Shown here in pieces: positions 17,758 through 26,938 of a stretch of DNA of 64,000 nt. The position numbers were made by a program, and so were the translations under genes. Source of the stretch: Verrucomicrobiaceae bacterium. GTDB lineage: Bacteria; Verrucomicrobiota; Verrucomicrobiia; Verrucomicrobiales; Verrucomicrobiaceae. Below the pieces are notes generated by a model. It saw only the letters and a program-made list of their open reading frames with translations. It was not told the origin of the DNA and searched no databases. The stretch covers positions 452,266 to 516,265 of the forward strand of contig JACKQF010000005.1 of assembly GCA_024232965.1 (NCBI GenBank). Direction: 5' to 3'. Each line of letters starts with the position of its first letter. The stretch's first letter is position 1.

Positions 17758-19215
17758 TTATTTCGCCTTCTTCGCTTCCAGCATTTTGCGGACGCGTTCG
17801 TTTTCTTTTTCGAGCGCGGCCATCGGCACGGGCATGGGAGTGAAGTCGGCGCGCGCCAAGGTTTCGCCCTCTGGAATTGCACGCCATTTCAAGTTTCGAA
17901 ACCACACGTCCTGACCGTGATCCTGCAGCCAGAGCTTTCCGCCGCGTGCGGAAAGATCAGCCCCACGGATGCGCAGCAGTTCGATTTCCTTGGCCCACCT
18001 GGCATCAGTGTAGTCAAAGTCGATCACCTTCTGCCCATTCAGCCAATGCTGGATGACCGTGCCCTTGCACATAATCCGGCCTTCGTTCCACTCGCCCACA
18101 GGCTTGGTCGCATCCTTGCTCGGCGCCATGCAGAAGAAGAGCGACGCCGCAGCCTGTCGAGGATTTTCGCCATACGGACTACCGATGTTGTCCAGCACCT
18201 GATACTCGTATTGAGCTGGACGATAGTAGAGTCCGCTGTTGCAGCCTGCGGACACTTTCCATTCAAACCCGATCTCAAAGTCATCCGGCACAGTGGCGAC
18301 CGTGTAGGTCAACTGACCTCCGCGCGCCTTGCGATAAAAGGCACCGTCTTCGACGACCCAGTTCCCGCTCTGCTCCCAGCCGTCAAAGGACTTGCCATCA
18401 AACAACGTCACCCATCCACGCTCAATGCGGGACACCAGCACCTCCTTTGTTTTGCGCTGAATCGAATACAGCACACCCGGGTTTGATTGATCCCAAGCAA
18501 AGGCCTGACCGGCGGATGCGATGCTAATCGTGGAACTCCAGACCAGTTCCTTTTCCTGCTCAGGAACGTTCAACACATACAACTCGGCCGCATCATGCCC
18601 AGTGACATAGAGGCTCCCATCCGGGCCAAAACCACCTCCAGAACTGCTGTTCCCAGCAAAGCGCTGGATCAGGGCGGACGGGAAGTGCCAGCGCGCCAAT
18701 TCCTTCCAATCAGCGTCAAATTTCACGACCACCGACAGCGCAGGATCGCTGGTGCTTTTGTAGTGGGCAAAGCAGGCAAACCAAAACCCCTCGCGACGAT
18801 CAATCCATGTCAGCGAGCCGGGAGGTTGCCCAAAAACGTGGGACTCCATCGGTTGCAAGGTCGTCGCATCAAAGATCTCGACCGAACTCGCCTCCGGCAC
18901 CGAGGGAAAATTGGAGTGCGCGCAATACAGCCGCCCATCGAGAACCACACCGGCGTTCAGGTGCTTGATGCGCCCATCCTTTGGTCCTTCCCAGCCTGCA
19001 ACACGCTCGCCACTGTCCTTGCGATATTTGCCAATGGCATGATTCGTGATGGCGTAAAGGTGAGCGGCATCTACAGCCACACCTTGATGAGCCTCGGCCG
19101 CCTTGAAGACAGCAAGAGGTTCAGCGGCCACCAACGGGGAGCTGGCAAAAAGCAGAAAGAAAAGAGCTCGCAACGTGAAGCAGGGTTGACGGAATTCGGT
19201 GAGCATTTGGGTCAT
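17758..19215 (-). CDS. Secreted propeller-like protein fused to a DUF1080 domain
   Basis: 485 residues; the ATG at 19215 overlaps the stop of the preceding gene (ATGA), indicating translational coupling. The N-terminus contains a signal (LRALFFLLFASSPLVAAEP). Residues about 35-270 look like a beta-propeller (repeats with VAVDAAHLYAITNH, GGGFGPDGSLYVTGHD). Residues about 280-460 are a DUF1080 domain (GWVTLFDGKSFDGWEQSGNW, NSGLYYRPAQYEYQVLDN, VIQHWLNGQKVIDF), the family that includes 3-keto-disaccharide hydrolases. A charged helix ends the protein. Last gene of the sialic-acid operon; its substrate is unknown. Confidence 0.8.
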   Translation of the reverse strand: MTQMLTEFRQPCFTLRALFFLLFASSPLVAAEPLAVFKAAEAHQGVAVDAAHLYAITNHAIGKYRKDSGERVAGWEGPKDGRIKHLNAGVVLDGRLYCAHSNFPSVPEASSVEIFDATTLQPMESHVFGQPPGSLTWIDRREGFWFACFAHYKSTSDPALSVVVKFDADWKELARWHFPSALIQRFAGNSSSGGGFGPDGSLYVTGHDAAELYVLNVPEQEKELVWSSTISIASAGQAFAWDQSNPGVLYSIQRKTKEVLVSRIERGWVTLFDGKSFDGWEQSGNWVVEDGAFYRKARGGQLTYTVATVPDDFEIGFEWKVSAGCNSGLYYRPAQYEYQVLDNIGSPYGENPRQAAASLFFCMAPSKDATKPVGEWNEGRIMCKGTVIQHWLNGQKVIDFDYTDARWAKEIELLRIRGADLSARGGKLWLQDHGQDVWFRNLKWRAIPEGETLARADFTPMPVPMAALEKENERVRKMLEAKKAK

Positions 19216-20546
19216 CCCAGCCCTTCAATCTTCCAGCCATCGCGGTAATCGCGGCGGACGAGATTATTGGCGGCTTCGCTGTTGGTGAAGGCGAGCTTGT
19301 CGCGATCCCACTCCAGCCATTCACCAGCCACACGGTCCGCCATGGCCCCGACCAGCACGGTCTCGGTCAGCGGTCCACCATGACTAAAGTCAGAGGTCGC
19401 TTTGCCTCCTTCGAAGATGGCATCGACCCAGTTGTGATAGTGATCCTGCCCCTTCAGACCACGCGGATATTTTTCTGCGGAGAAGCTTTCTTCAGGCAGT
19501 ACAAAGGGCCGCCCGCCACGGTAGTTTTTGAAGATGCTGCCCGTCTCGCCAATCCAGAAGGTACCGGACTCAGGCAGCTTGTCCACGCCCTTGGGCAGGG
19601 AGATCAGAGAGGCATCCGGACGTGTGTCGCCATCGTGCCAGGTGAGCTTGATCGTATCGCCCGCCGTGTATTCGGTGCCGGGGAAGATCAGTTCCACCTT
19701 GCGGGTCTTACCCCACAGCGGACCGCTGCTTCCCGCACCCAACTGACGCACCTTCAGCGGGGCGGTGAGTTTTAGCGCTCCGAAGGAGGTGTCAAAGTGA
19801 TGGCAGCCCATATCTCCCATCTCGCCCACGCCAAAGTCAAACCAGGCACGCCAGGTTTGCGGATGATAGGACTGGGCCAAGTAGGGCCGCTCGGTCCGGA
19901 CACCTACCCAGTTGTCCCAGTCGAAGCCCTCGGGGATTGCATCACCCTGCGGACGCAGCTCAGTGTTCTTGGGCCACCAGCTCAGCGGCTTGTTTTCCCA
20001 GAGGATGACCTCTTTAATCTTACCGATCGCGCCGCCACGAATGAGCTGCTCAGTCATGCGACTCTCAATGCTGGAGCGTCCCTGATTGCCTAGCTGTGTG
20101 ACGACGCCGGCCTTTACCGCCTCATGCTGTAGGACACGGCACTCGTGCAGTGTTGGCGCCATTGGCTTCTGCAAATACAGATGCTTCTTGCCGCGCAAAA
20201 CGGTGATACCAATCGGTGCGTGCATGTGATCCGGCGTGCCGACGCTGACGGCATCAAACTTGTCTGCATGATTAGCCAGCAATTCGCGCCAGTCTTTGTG
20301 TTTCGTCGCGTCAGGATGCGCCTCGGCGGCTTTATCCAAAGGCTTCCTATCAACATCACAGATGGCCACGATCTTCACCTTGGAATGTGTGGCGATGCTG
20401 CGCATGGTATTGCCACCCATGCCACCGACACCGATGCTGGCGACCTGTAGCATGGAGTTTGGCGAGGCGCTGCGCAGAATGGCTGGGAAGCCAAGCACGC
20501 TTGCAGTGACCGCAGAAGACTTTTGGATAAAATGGCGACGATTCAT
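19212..20546 (-). CDS. Tat-exported Gfo/Idh/MocA family oxidoreductase
   Basis: 444 residues from the ATG at 20546, chosen because a twin-arginine signal (MNRRHFIQKSSAVTASVLG) begins there and the ATG overlaps the upstream stop (ATGA). A Rossmann fold follows (VASIGVGGMGGNTM, KIVAICDVD), then QKPMAPTLHECR in the position of the EKP motif and a C-terminal alpha/beta domain. The family uses NAD(P), and exported members are frequent in PVC bacteria, where some are cofactor-bound glycosidases or oxidoreductases. A Gfo/Idh/MocA enzyme acts on 2,7-anhydro-sialic acid in gut bacteria, so a sialic-acid role is possible here, but that enzyme is not exported. Confidence 0.85.
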   Translation of the reverse strand: MNRRHFIQKSSAVTASVLGFPAILRSASPNSMLQVASIGVGGMGGNTMRSIATHSKVKIVAICDVDRKPLDKAAEAHPDATKHKDWRELLANHADKFDAVSVGTPDHMHAPIGITVLRGKKHLYLQKPMAPTLHECRVLQHEAVKAGVVTQLGNQGRSSIESRMTEQLIRGGAIGKIKEVILWENKPLSWWPKNTELRPQGDAIPEGFDWDNWVGVRTERPYLAQSYHPQTWRAWFDFGVGEMGDMGCHHFDTSFGALKLTAPLKVRQLGAGSSGPLWGKTRKVELIFPGTEYTAGDTIKLTWHDGDTRPDASLISLPKGVDKLPESGTFWIGETGSIFKNYRGGRPFVLPEESFSAEKYPRGLKGQDHYHNWVDAIFEGGKATSDFSHGGPLTETVLVGAMADRVAGEWLEWDRDKLAFTNSEAANNLVRRDYRDGWKIEGLG

Positions 20547-22006
20547 GGTTGGGTCATGGGTGGGGTGAATATTTCGAAGGCCTCGATATCGGCAGCGCCA
20601 GGAGTGGCGGGGACCAATTGAATGGTGTGTTCTTGGTTGGTCAACATCTGCACGAGCCTGACGACGAAGCGCTCGCCAGCGGCACCCTGGAAGCTGACTT
20701 CTGGAACCGCAGCGCGGCGCACGCTGAAGGTGAAACGATCTCCAGTGCGATTGCGTTCCGCACGACGCCACACATCAGGATCAATGATGATCTGCCCGGA
20801 CGTGCTGGTGAAGGGCTTGAAGGCATTGCCTTTGCCATCGGGTCCAGTGATGTTGCCACTCAGCTCGTAGTCGCCGCTATCGCTCGTCATGACCAGTGTC
20901 CACTCTTGGGGAATGACGCCGGTGCCCAAAGTCACCCCGTGCGGAGATTGATCGCGCCCATTGGCCCCCTTCCCTTCCTTGGCATTCTTTGCATCGGGTT
21001 GGATGTAGCTCATCAGCCAAGCCTGCGCTTGCGTAGCGGGCTTTCCGTCGATCATCACTTTGTAACTGCCCCCCGTGGGCGATTTTTTCCCGATCAAATC
21101 GATGCGGTTGCCGGTAAAAGTGGCGCTGATGGAACCATCGGCGGCTTTCCCTGGCTGCACGCGTTTTTCCCGTGAAGCTGGGTCATAGCTGAACTTTGCC
21201 GGATGCCGCAGGTGGGCCAAGATATTGCCATTGATCATCTGCGCGCCGTAGTCGCTCTGATGCACGGCATCCTTGAGCAGCGCTGGGATGGGCAGGTTGT
21301 TTGCCTTGAGATAGGCGGCCCAGTCGCGACGGCTTTCGACGAACTCCACATCATACTTTTTGCAGACCTCGCGCACCTTGGCAACGTCCTGATCGGCAGC
21401 ATTCTCCGACTTGCCCCACAGCTCCTGATCCCGCTCACGCCAGTGGATGCTGGGCACGATGATGTCTGCGGTGGTGTGGCTGCGGATTTCGATGATCAGC
21501 TTCTCCAGGTCTTCAGGATTCCCGATGGTGTAAGTGATCACCAGATCCGGCTGATCAGGCTCCACCAGATGCCGCGCCCAGCCACGCAGGTATTGCCAGG
21601 GGCAGGAATTCCCCACCATCTTGCGATACTCGATCGGCGGGGCCTTGGGGAAGTGCTTCGGGATTTCCTGCTGCCAAAACTCGCCACTGCCCAGCATGTT
21701 CGTGTAACTCGATCCCAGCGCCCAGATCAAAAAAGGTCGTGGAGGATCGATGCCGTTTTCAAGCTTCTGCATCGTGAGCGCCAGATGCTGCCCATCCATC
21801 TCTGCAGCTTGCGGAACATAGTCGGCAGCGCCTTCAGGCTTCCCCTTGGGCACGCGAGGCTCGTCGGTGACGAGGCTACGTTTTGCCGGATCCGCCTGTT
21901 GGGCGCCCGCATGAAAGGATCCGCCGACCAGCATCAGGGCGGATGCAGGAACGATCAGCAACTGACATCGCAGAAGAAAAGTACGGGAGCAACGAAGGGA
22001 CGACAT
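20543..22006 (-). CDS. Secreted SGNH-hydrolase-like protein (possible sialate O-acetylesterase)
   Basis: A 487-residue protein with an N-terminal hydrophobic signal (LLIVPASALMLVGGSFHAGA). The SGNH blocks are recognisable in variant form: WALGSSYTNML (block I Ser), a Gly/Asn segment MVGNSCPWQYLRGW, TYTIGNPEDL (block III-like), and DAVHQSDYG (block V Asp-His). The C-terminal third is a beta-rich domain of unknown role. NanS-type sialate O-acetylesterases belong to the SGNH superfamily, so in this operon removal of acetyl groups from sialic acid is a reasonable guess. It is separated from the upstream oxidoreductase gene by 129 bp, in which nothing notable is seen. Confidence 0.7.
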   Translation of the reverse strand: MSSLRCSRTFLLRCQLLIVPASALMLVGGSFHAGAQQADPAKRSLVTDEPRVPKGKPEGAADYVPQAAEMDGQHLALTMQKLENGIDPPRPFLIWALGSSYTNMLGSGEFWQQEIPKHFPKAPPIEYRKMVGNSCPWQYLRGWARHLVEPDQPDLVITYTIGNPEDLEKLIIEIRSHTTADIIVPSIHWRERDQELWGKSENAADQDVAKVREVCKKYDVEFVESRRDWAAYLKANNLPIPALLKDAVHQSDYGAQMINGNILAHLRHPAKFSYDPASREKRVQPGKAADGSISATFTGNRIDLIGKKSPTGGSYKVMIDGKPATQAQAWLMSYIQPDAKNAKEGKGANGRDQSPHGVTLGTGVIPQEWTLVMTSDSGDYELSGNITGPDGKGNAFKPFTSTSGQIIIDPDVWRRAERNRTGDRFTFSVRRAAVPEVSFQGAAGERFVVRLVQMLTNQEHTIQLVPATPGAADIEAFEIFTPPMTQP

Positions 22007-22135
22007 AAAGCAGGAACAGTTTATGACGACGCAGACGGAGGCAAGTTATCGAATATTGTCGCAAATCCAGGCCGGTAAGGTTTCGGAAGCCGCACGGCAA
22101 GACAGCCCCAAGCCGCAACCACCCGAAGCTCCTGA

Positions 22136-23224
22136 CTACGGACACACCTCGCTCAACAACTCCGGCGACTCGCCAAATCGTTCGCGGTATTCAACCACGG
22201 TGGGCCGCAACCGCACTGCAACCTTGGCTTCGTGATGCAGCGCGATGGAGGCCAGTCGATGATCAATGAAAGGATTGCGAAAGCGGTCCAGCACAGCCTC
22301 GGCAAAGCCCTTTGGATCATCGCAGCGCCCCTCCAGCACCGGCACGATCTCGTCAAAAAGCAGTCGATGTAACCATGGCCCCACCTCTGGATGCTCCACA
22401 CACTCACGCACTGTCTCGATGCCAAACGCCGCCCCCTTGCTGACAAGCGCACTGTGCGCCCCATTGAGAATGCGCACCTTGCGCAGCGTGTAGGGCGCAA
22501 TGTCCCGGGCCGTCACAATCGCAGGATGTTTCAGCGGAAAATCGGCCTCTGTCTCAACCGCCCAGAAGGCGAAGGGTTCCGCCGCGATGAGCAGCGGATC
22601 GACATCCAAGAGCGGGTGAACCCTGGGAGCCCCTGGCACAATACGGTCCACCAGCGTGTTCACCCAGCGGCACTCCTCACGCAGCCATTGCACCGTCTCT
22701 GCATCGACACCCCAAAGCGCAGCTTGCTCCAGCACCAGATCTCGCAACCTCGCACCATTTGCCTCCACCAGCTCGCAGGGAACCACCCACGGACCTGGCA
22801 AACCAGCACGATATCGATGAAGCAAGACCGCCAAAAGTTTCGCCGGAAAGGAACGCAGCACACCACCTGCGACACGATCTTCATCAGCCAGCGCCAGTCC
22901 GGCTTCGGTCGTGTTGGAAAGAATCATCGAGAGACGAGGATCCGCTCCTGCCTCCAGCACACGATCCCACTGCGTTCCCGCATGAAGCGCCGATTCGATG
23001 CAGTTGACCTGCTCCGTCTCATCCACAACAGCGCCGTTCAGCCTGCCCTGGATGGCCACATGATAACGACATCCCGCCGCATTCAGTGCATCCACACGTT
23101 CCCTGCCTGTGGACTGCACCAAAACCACCGGACCGACGGCTGTGGACGCATCGCGATTGGCCTGATCGATAAACAGATCTGCAAACGCGCGCAAAAAATT
23201 ACCAGCTCCGAACTGAAGGATCAT
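22136..23224 (-). CDS. Altronate oxidoreductase-like (mannitol dehydrogenase family) enzyme
   Basis: A 362-residue cytoplasmic protein. LQFGAGNFLRAFADLFID is the N-terminal nucleotide-binding stretch seen in UxaB and mannitol dehydrogenases, and KVRILNGAHSALV carries the family Lys-x-x-x-x-Asn-x-x-His catalytic group. UxaB interconverts altronate and tagaturonate with NAD. The ATG at 23224 overlaps the stop of the NanA-like gene by 4 bp (ATGA). A hexuronate-type enzyme in a sialic-acid operon is unexpected; it may reduce or oxidise a product of the lyase or serve a co-released sugar acid (inference). Confidence 0.8.
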   Translation of the reverse strand: MILQFGAGNFLRAFADLFIDQANRDASTAVGPVVLVQSTGRERVDALNAAGCRYHVAIQGRLNGAVVDETEQVNCIESALHAGTQWDRVLEAGADPRLSMILSNTTEAGLALADEDRVAGGVLRSFPAKLLAVLLHRYRAGLPGPWVVPCELVEANGARLRDLVLEQAALWGVDAETVQWLREECRWVNTLVDRIVPGAPRVHPLLDVDPLLIAAEPFAFWAVETEADFPLKHPAIVTARDIAPYTLRKVRILNGAHSALVSKGAAFGIETVRECVEHPEVGPWLHRLLFDEIVPVLEGRCDDPKGFAEAVLDRFRNPFIDHRLASIALHHEAKVAVRLRPTVVEYRERFGESPELLSEVCP

Positions 23225-24153
23225 GCGGATGCGTCTGGCTTGATCCAGTCAAAGAATCCCATGCTCTCAAGGTCAACGCGCAGGCTGTCGATCTCCGCCG
23301 CCGATAACGCCGTGTTAGGCAATCGCGGAGGGCCCACCTCCACACCGCGCATCGCCATCACCGCTTTGGCCGCGCCCATGTAGCCCACGGATGCCAGACG
23401 CTGAATGAATCTCACGGTCCGCAGTTGCTCACGACGTGCCGCTGCGAAATCGCCACGCTCAAACGCAGCCATGATGCGCAGATAGATCGGTGCCGCGAAG
23501 TTGTAGGTACTGCCGACCGCCCCTTTAGCGCCAAAGGCCAGCGCTGCGAGCAGCATCTCGTCAAAACCAAACGGGATGTCAAAGGCCCCCTCATTCACCG
23601 CCGTGCACAGTTGATACTCCATCAGGTTGCTGCTGGTAAACTTGATGCCTGCCAGATTCGGAATGCGTGACGCGGCCTGCGCCAAAAATTCAGACGGCGC
23701 AACAGACAGTCCCGTCATTGTCGGGATCTCGTAGTAGTAGAAAGGCAGATCTGGCGCGGCGGAGGCGATCTCGGCCATGCTTTCCACCAGCGCTGCCACA
23801 TTGCGCGGCTTGAAGTAGCTGGGCGACAGCGCGCTAATCGCTGCCGCGCCCAAGTCTTCCGCTTGCGAGGCCAGCGCGGCAGCATCCGCTAGGCAATTCG
23901 CGCCGACATGGACGATCACTTTCAGGGCTGATCCCTTGACCACCTCCATCCACTGCGCGCAGAGCAGCCGTCGCTCCACCAAAGTCAGCGAACTGCTTTC
24001 GCCCGTAGTGCCGCCGATGAATGCGTACGAGACGCCATCGATCAGGAGTTGGGAGGCTTGTTTTTCCACGACCGACAGGTTCAGCGAACCATCAGCATGA
24101 AACGGAGTGTGGGTGGCGGCAACGAGGCCGGTGAGTGGAGTTTTGGCAGACAT
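23221..24153 (-). CDS. nanA: N-acetylneuraminate lyase-like (DapA/NanA superfamily) aldolase
   Basis: A 310-residue cytoplasmic TIM-barrel protein of the DHDPS/NAL superfamily. GGTTGESSSLT is the pyruvate-binding loop, FYYYEIPTMTG supplies the catalytic Tyr, and LAGIKFTSSNLMEYQL the Schiff-base Lys. The GIKFTSSNL form resembles N-acetylneuraminate lyases, including animal-type ones, more than DapA (from memory). It would cleave sialic acid into N-acetylmannosamine and pyruvate. It lies 6 bp after the NanM-like gene and overlaps the UxaB-like gene. No NanK or NanE homologue is in the operon, so the fate of ManNAc is not encoded here. Confidence 0.72.
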   Translation of the reverse strand: MSAKTPLTGLVAATHTPFHADGSLNLSVVEKQASQLLIDGVSYAFIGGTTGESSSLTLVERRLLCAQWMEVVKGSALKVIVHVGANCLADAAALASQAEDLGAAAISALSPSYFKPRNVAALVESMAEIASAAPDLPFYYYEIPTMTGLSVAPSEFLAQAASRIPNLAGIKFTSSNLMEYQLCTAVNEGAFDIPFGFDEMLLAALAFGAKGAVGSTYNFAAPIYLRIMAAFERGDFAAARREQLRTVRFIQRLASVGYMGAAKAVMAMRGVEVGPPRLPNTALSAAEIDSLRVDLESMGFFDWIKPDASA

Positions 24154-24159
24154 GGGAGT

Positions 24160-25185
24160 TTATTGAGAAAGGGGAAGCGTCCAGACTTCAGGCGAACGGA
24201 CACGTGGCCGAACTTCGCCATTCGGGACGATGTAGCGCGACTGCCAGACCGCTGTGCAAGCGGTAGCACGGGAAAAAGGCACGCCACCCTGGGTGCTCCA
24301 GGCATCCGCAGTGGCATCATACAAGAGCGCGTCCTTCGGAAAACCTGGATGCTCTTTCACCGGCTCAAACGTCACATTGGCACCATCATCGCCGGTTACG
24401 ATCATCAACCTGCCATCGACCAACGCCGCTGGCGAAGGCGCTGCCACTGCGGCGCGAGGAAGATCCGCGAGGCGCTTCCAGCCTTTACCAGGATCAAATC
24501 GATAAGCATCCCGCAGATAAGTCCGCACCGCTTTGCCATCCGGCCCTGAAGCGAGACTGACACCACTGCACAGCACGAACGCACCATCCATCACCCCCGC
24601 CACCGCCAGCATGCGCTCCGGTCCAGGCCAAGGTTTCAATTCCTGCCAAGCCGGTTCTTTGGCATCCAGATCCAGCGCCCAGAAAGTGTGCAAGGCCTCC
24701 GTGGACGAAGGCGACTCAAGCCCCCCAGCGATGTAAACCGTCCGTTCCACCAGCGCGCCACACGCGTTCGCGCAGGGTTTTGGCAAAGCAGGGAGAGCCG
24801 CCACCTTCACCTGCCCATCGACCAAACTCAGCCGAAAACTGTCCGCATAATGGCCCGCTGAATCGCTGCCACCGAAACACAAAACGCTGTCATCCGCAGT
24901 CACCGAGACCCCATAACCCAAAGCACGAGGCAGCTTACCGCCCGCCTTCCACTGGCCGTCGGGTTTGTCGAGCACATAGACCGTGTCATACCAAACCTTG
25001 GTGAAAACGTCCGCCCATTTGTCCTTCGGAATGTTCGCACCACCCGCCACAATCAAAGCACCACCGCTAACACCTGCAAACGGCGCAGCAAAACCTTCCG
25101 CATCCGGGATGGGAGGCAATTGGGTCCATGGCTGCTCAGCACCGAGCATGTTCAGCGCGGTTAGAAAAAAGAGGAGTGTCTTCAT
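24160..25185 (-). CDS. nanM: Periplasmic N-acetylneuraminate epimerase/mutarotase-like Kelch protein
   Basis: A 341-residue protein with a signal peptide (MKTLLFFLTALNMLGA). Kelch-type repeats run through it (ALIVAGGANIPKDKW, SVLCFGGSDSAGHYADSF, TVYIAGGLESPSSTEAL). The GGANIP element matches the GGANFP-type signature of NanM, which converts alpha- to beta-sialic acid after sialidase release. Its ATG overlaps the sialidase stop (ATGA), strengthening the link to sialic acid use. Confidence 0.8.
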   Translation of the reverse strand: MKTLLFFLTALNMLGAEQPWTQLPPIPDAEGFAAPFAGVSGGALIVAGGANIPKDKWADVFTKVWYDTVYVLDKPDGQWKAGGKLPRALGYGVSVTADDSVLCFGGSDSAGHYADSFRLSLVDGQVKVAALPALPKPCANACGALVERTVYIAGGLESPSSTEALHTFWALDLDAKEPAWQELKPWPGPERMLAVAGVMDGAFVLCSGVSLASGPDGKAVRTYLRDAYRFDPGKGWKRLADLPRAAVAAPSPAALVDGRLMIVTGDDGANVTFEPVKEHPGFPKDALLYDATADAWSTQGGVPFSRATACTAVWQSRYIVPNGEVRPRVRSPEVWTLPLSQ

Positions 25186-26312
25186 GGTTGAGTCAGCCAG
25201 TCGAGACCAAAGCGTGCGGCCTTGATCGTTTTATTCCCTTCATACAAGCAGAGCACCGTGCCATCTGGCAAGACCGTCAGATCGGAATAAGCACTGGGGC
25301 CATCCTCCAGGAGCTTCACTACCGGCCACGTTTTGCCATCATCACGACTGAGCATGATCGATAGCTGCTCGCGCTTGCCACGCCCCGCTGGTTTGTCCGA
25401 GACACGCCGAGGACAGGAAAAGAGCAGCGTCCCTGCCACACTCGGATGCGAGGCGATGCTGCCCATGCACACCGGTTCCCAAAGATCGGGATGAAAAGCG
25501 GGGGTGTTCCATCCTGTGGCACCATCAGCACTGGTGGTGATGATTTTACGATTTGGCTTCGATACACTTCGAGTCAGCAGCATCACTCTATTATCGGACA
25601 AGGTCGCGATCATCGTCTCATTGGGGTTCACATACTCACCCTCGTTCGGCACGGCCACCTCACCGGCCTGCCAGGTCTTGCCATGATCATCGCTGTAAAG
25701 GGTCGCGCTGGCCGATGGCGAATGATCACCTTCCTTGCCATAGGCCAGCCAGATCGGCACCACCAGACGACCACTCTTCATCTGAATGCCATGGCCTGGA
25801 CCTGTGGCGATGACCGTCCACGGATACCGCTTCCTCAAGGGTTCGAAGGATGCCGTGATGTCCACTGGATCGCTCCAAGTCAACCCATCATCAGTGCTCC
25901 GCATCGAAAAGCAGCGTGCGTAGTTGATGCAATACAAAAACTCGATGGCCCCCGTGTCGCGATCCACGATCGCCACCGGATTGTTGACGGTCTGTTCGCG
26001 CGCACCCGTTTCGTCTTTCTTGCGCGGATTCCCCTCCAACCGCGCCGCGTGATGCGCGATGTGCTGCGGTGCCTCCCAGGTGCGACCACCGTCGCTTGAT
26101 CGACGCAGGTGGATCTCGATCTCGCCCCAATCCGCACTGCTGTTCTTCCGCGCCTCGCAATAGGCCAGGACCGTTCCTTTTTCAGTGACGACCACTCCAG
26201 GGATGCGATACAAAGCGACGCCACCCATGCCTGCGGGGAAAACATCCACTTTGTCCACCGCCATCAAAGGAGTGGCTGCGGCAGCGAGAAGGGTCAGGAT
26301 CAATCGTGTCAT
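25182..26312 (-). CDS. Secreted exo-alpha-sialidase (GH33-like)
   Basis: 376 residues from the ATG at 26312, where a signal peptide begins (MTRLILTLLAAAATPLMA). LYRIPG is the RIP motif with the first of the catalytic Arg triad. Asp-boxes are clear (SSDGGRTWEAP, SDDHGKTWQ, SRDDGKTWP), and DWGEIEIHLRRSS contains the acid Asp. NPNETMI gives the Glu, LLTRSVSK the second Arg, and SAYSDLTVLPDG the Tyr nucleophile. It releases terminal sialic acid. First gene of the operon; a 19-bp inverted repeat lies 35 bp before its start. Confidence 0.9.
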   Translation of the reverse strand: MTRLILTLLAAAATPLMAVDKVDVFPAGMGGVALYRIPGVVVTEKGTVLAYCEARKNSSADWGEIEIHLRRSSDGGRTWEAPQHIAHHAARLEGNPRKKDETGAREQTVNNPVAIVDRDTGAIEFLYCINYARCFSMRSTDDGLTWSDPVDITASFEPLRKRYPWTVIATGPGHGIQMKSGRLVVPIWLAYGKEGDHSPSASATLYSDDHGKTWQAGEVAVPNEGEYVNPNETMIATLSDNRVMLLTRSVSKPNRKIITTSADGATGWNTPAFHPDLWEPVCMGSIASHPSVAGTLLFSCPRRVSDKPAGRGKREQLSIMLSRDDGKTWPVVKLLEDGPSAYSDLTVLPDGTVLCLYEGNKTIKAARFGLDWLTQP

Positions 26313-26347
26313 GCTGGGTAAGACGATCCTGAGGCCACAGCTTTCGC

Positions 26348-26366
26348 TGGTCAACGCATTTGACCA
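26348..26366 (-). promoter_or_regulatory. Inverted-repeat operator candidate before sialidase operon
   Basis: TGGTCAACGCATTTGACCA: perfect 7-bp arms (TGGTCAA/TTGACCA) around 5 nt, 35 bp before the sialidase start. A related 19-bp repeat precedes the second sialidase gene (29710-29728). It probably binds a sugar-responsive repressor, not identified in the window. Confidence 0.55.
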
Positions 26367-26446
26367 ACCTTCCATTGCCCTCCGTTTCTGTGCTTGCCAT
26401 TCCGCAAACAATCCGTCAATCTAAGCACTTTCACCAAGACTTCGCC

Positions 26447-26935
26447 ATGAACACGGAACCAGAAAAACCATCCACCTCACGCTCCAGCTCGTCCAAATCG
26501 GCAACCCACCAGCCATCCGATTACGCAATCTATAAACCCAACAGTCGCGGAACGGGCGGCGTGATCCGATTTGAGATCAACAAGGCCAAGGCGTCCGTCT
26601 TCGTCGATGCTGCCCTTCAGTCTGGGGAAAAGCAGTTCGATTGGGAAAAGAAGATCACGATGAAGTGGGGGCTGTCAGACCTCGGTGCCATGCTGGCCAC
26701 GCTGCAGGGTCGCCAACCCCAGACGAAGCTTTTTCATCAGGCAGAAAAGGCCAACAGCGCTTTTGAATTTTCAGCCCGTGAAGATGCCCAGCGCGCGCCT
26801 TACATGATGACCATGTCCCGCCAGGATGAATCCCAGAAATCGGTGCGCAAGGTCTCCATCCCCATCACTCACGCAGAGGCAGCGATCCTCGAGACCGCGC
26901 TGCGCACCGCCGTCATTCGGTTGCTCGGTTGGTGA
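26447..26935 (+). CDS. Conserved-looking hypothetical protein
   Basis: 162 residues from the ATG at 26447; the reading upstream of it has no start support. A low-complexity Ser/Thr/Pro-rich start (about residues 3-20) is followed by a compact, probably beta-rich domain with GTGGVIRFEINKAKASVFVD and MKWGLSDLGAMLATLQG, and ends in a hydrophobic helix (AAILETALRTAVIRLLGW). No signal peptide, so it is likely cytoplasmic. I do not recognise the family; the strand pattern loosely recalls single-stranded nucleic-acid-binding folds, which is only a guess. It is divergent from the sialic-acid operon and convergent with the sulfatase at 26939. Confidence 0.65.
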   Translation: MNTEPEKPSTSRSSSSKSATHQPSDYAIYKPNSRGTGGVIRFEINKAKASVFVDAALQSGEKQFDWEKKITMKWGLSDLGAMLATLQGRQPQTKLFHQAEKANSAFEFSAREDAQRAPYMMTMSRQDESQKSVRKVSIPITHAEAAILETALRTAVIRLLGW

Positions 26936-26938
26936 TCC

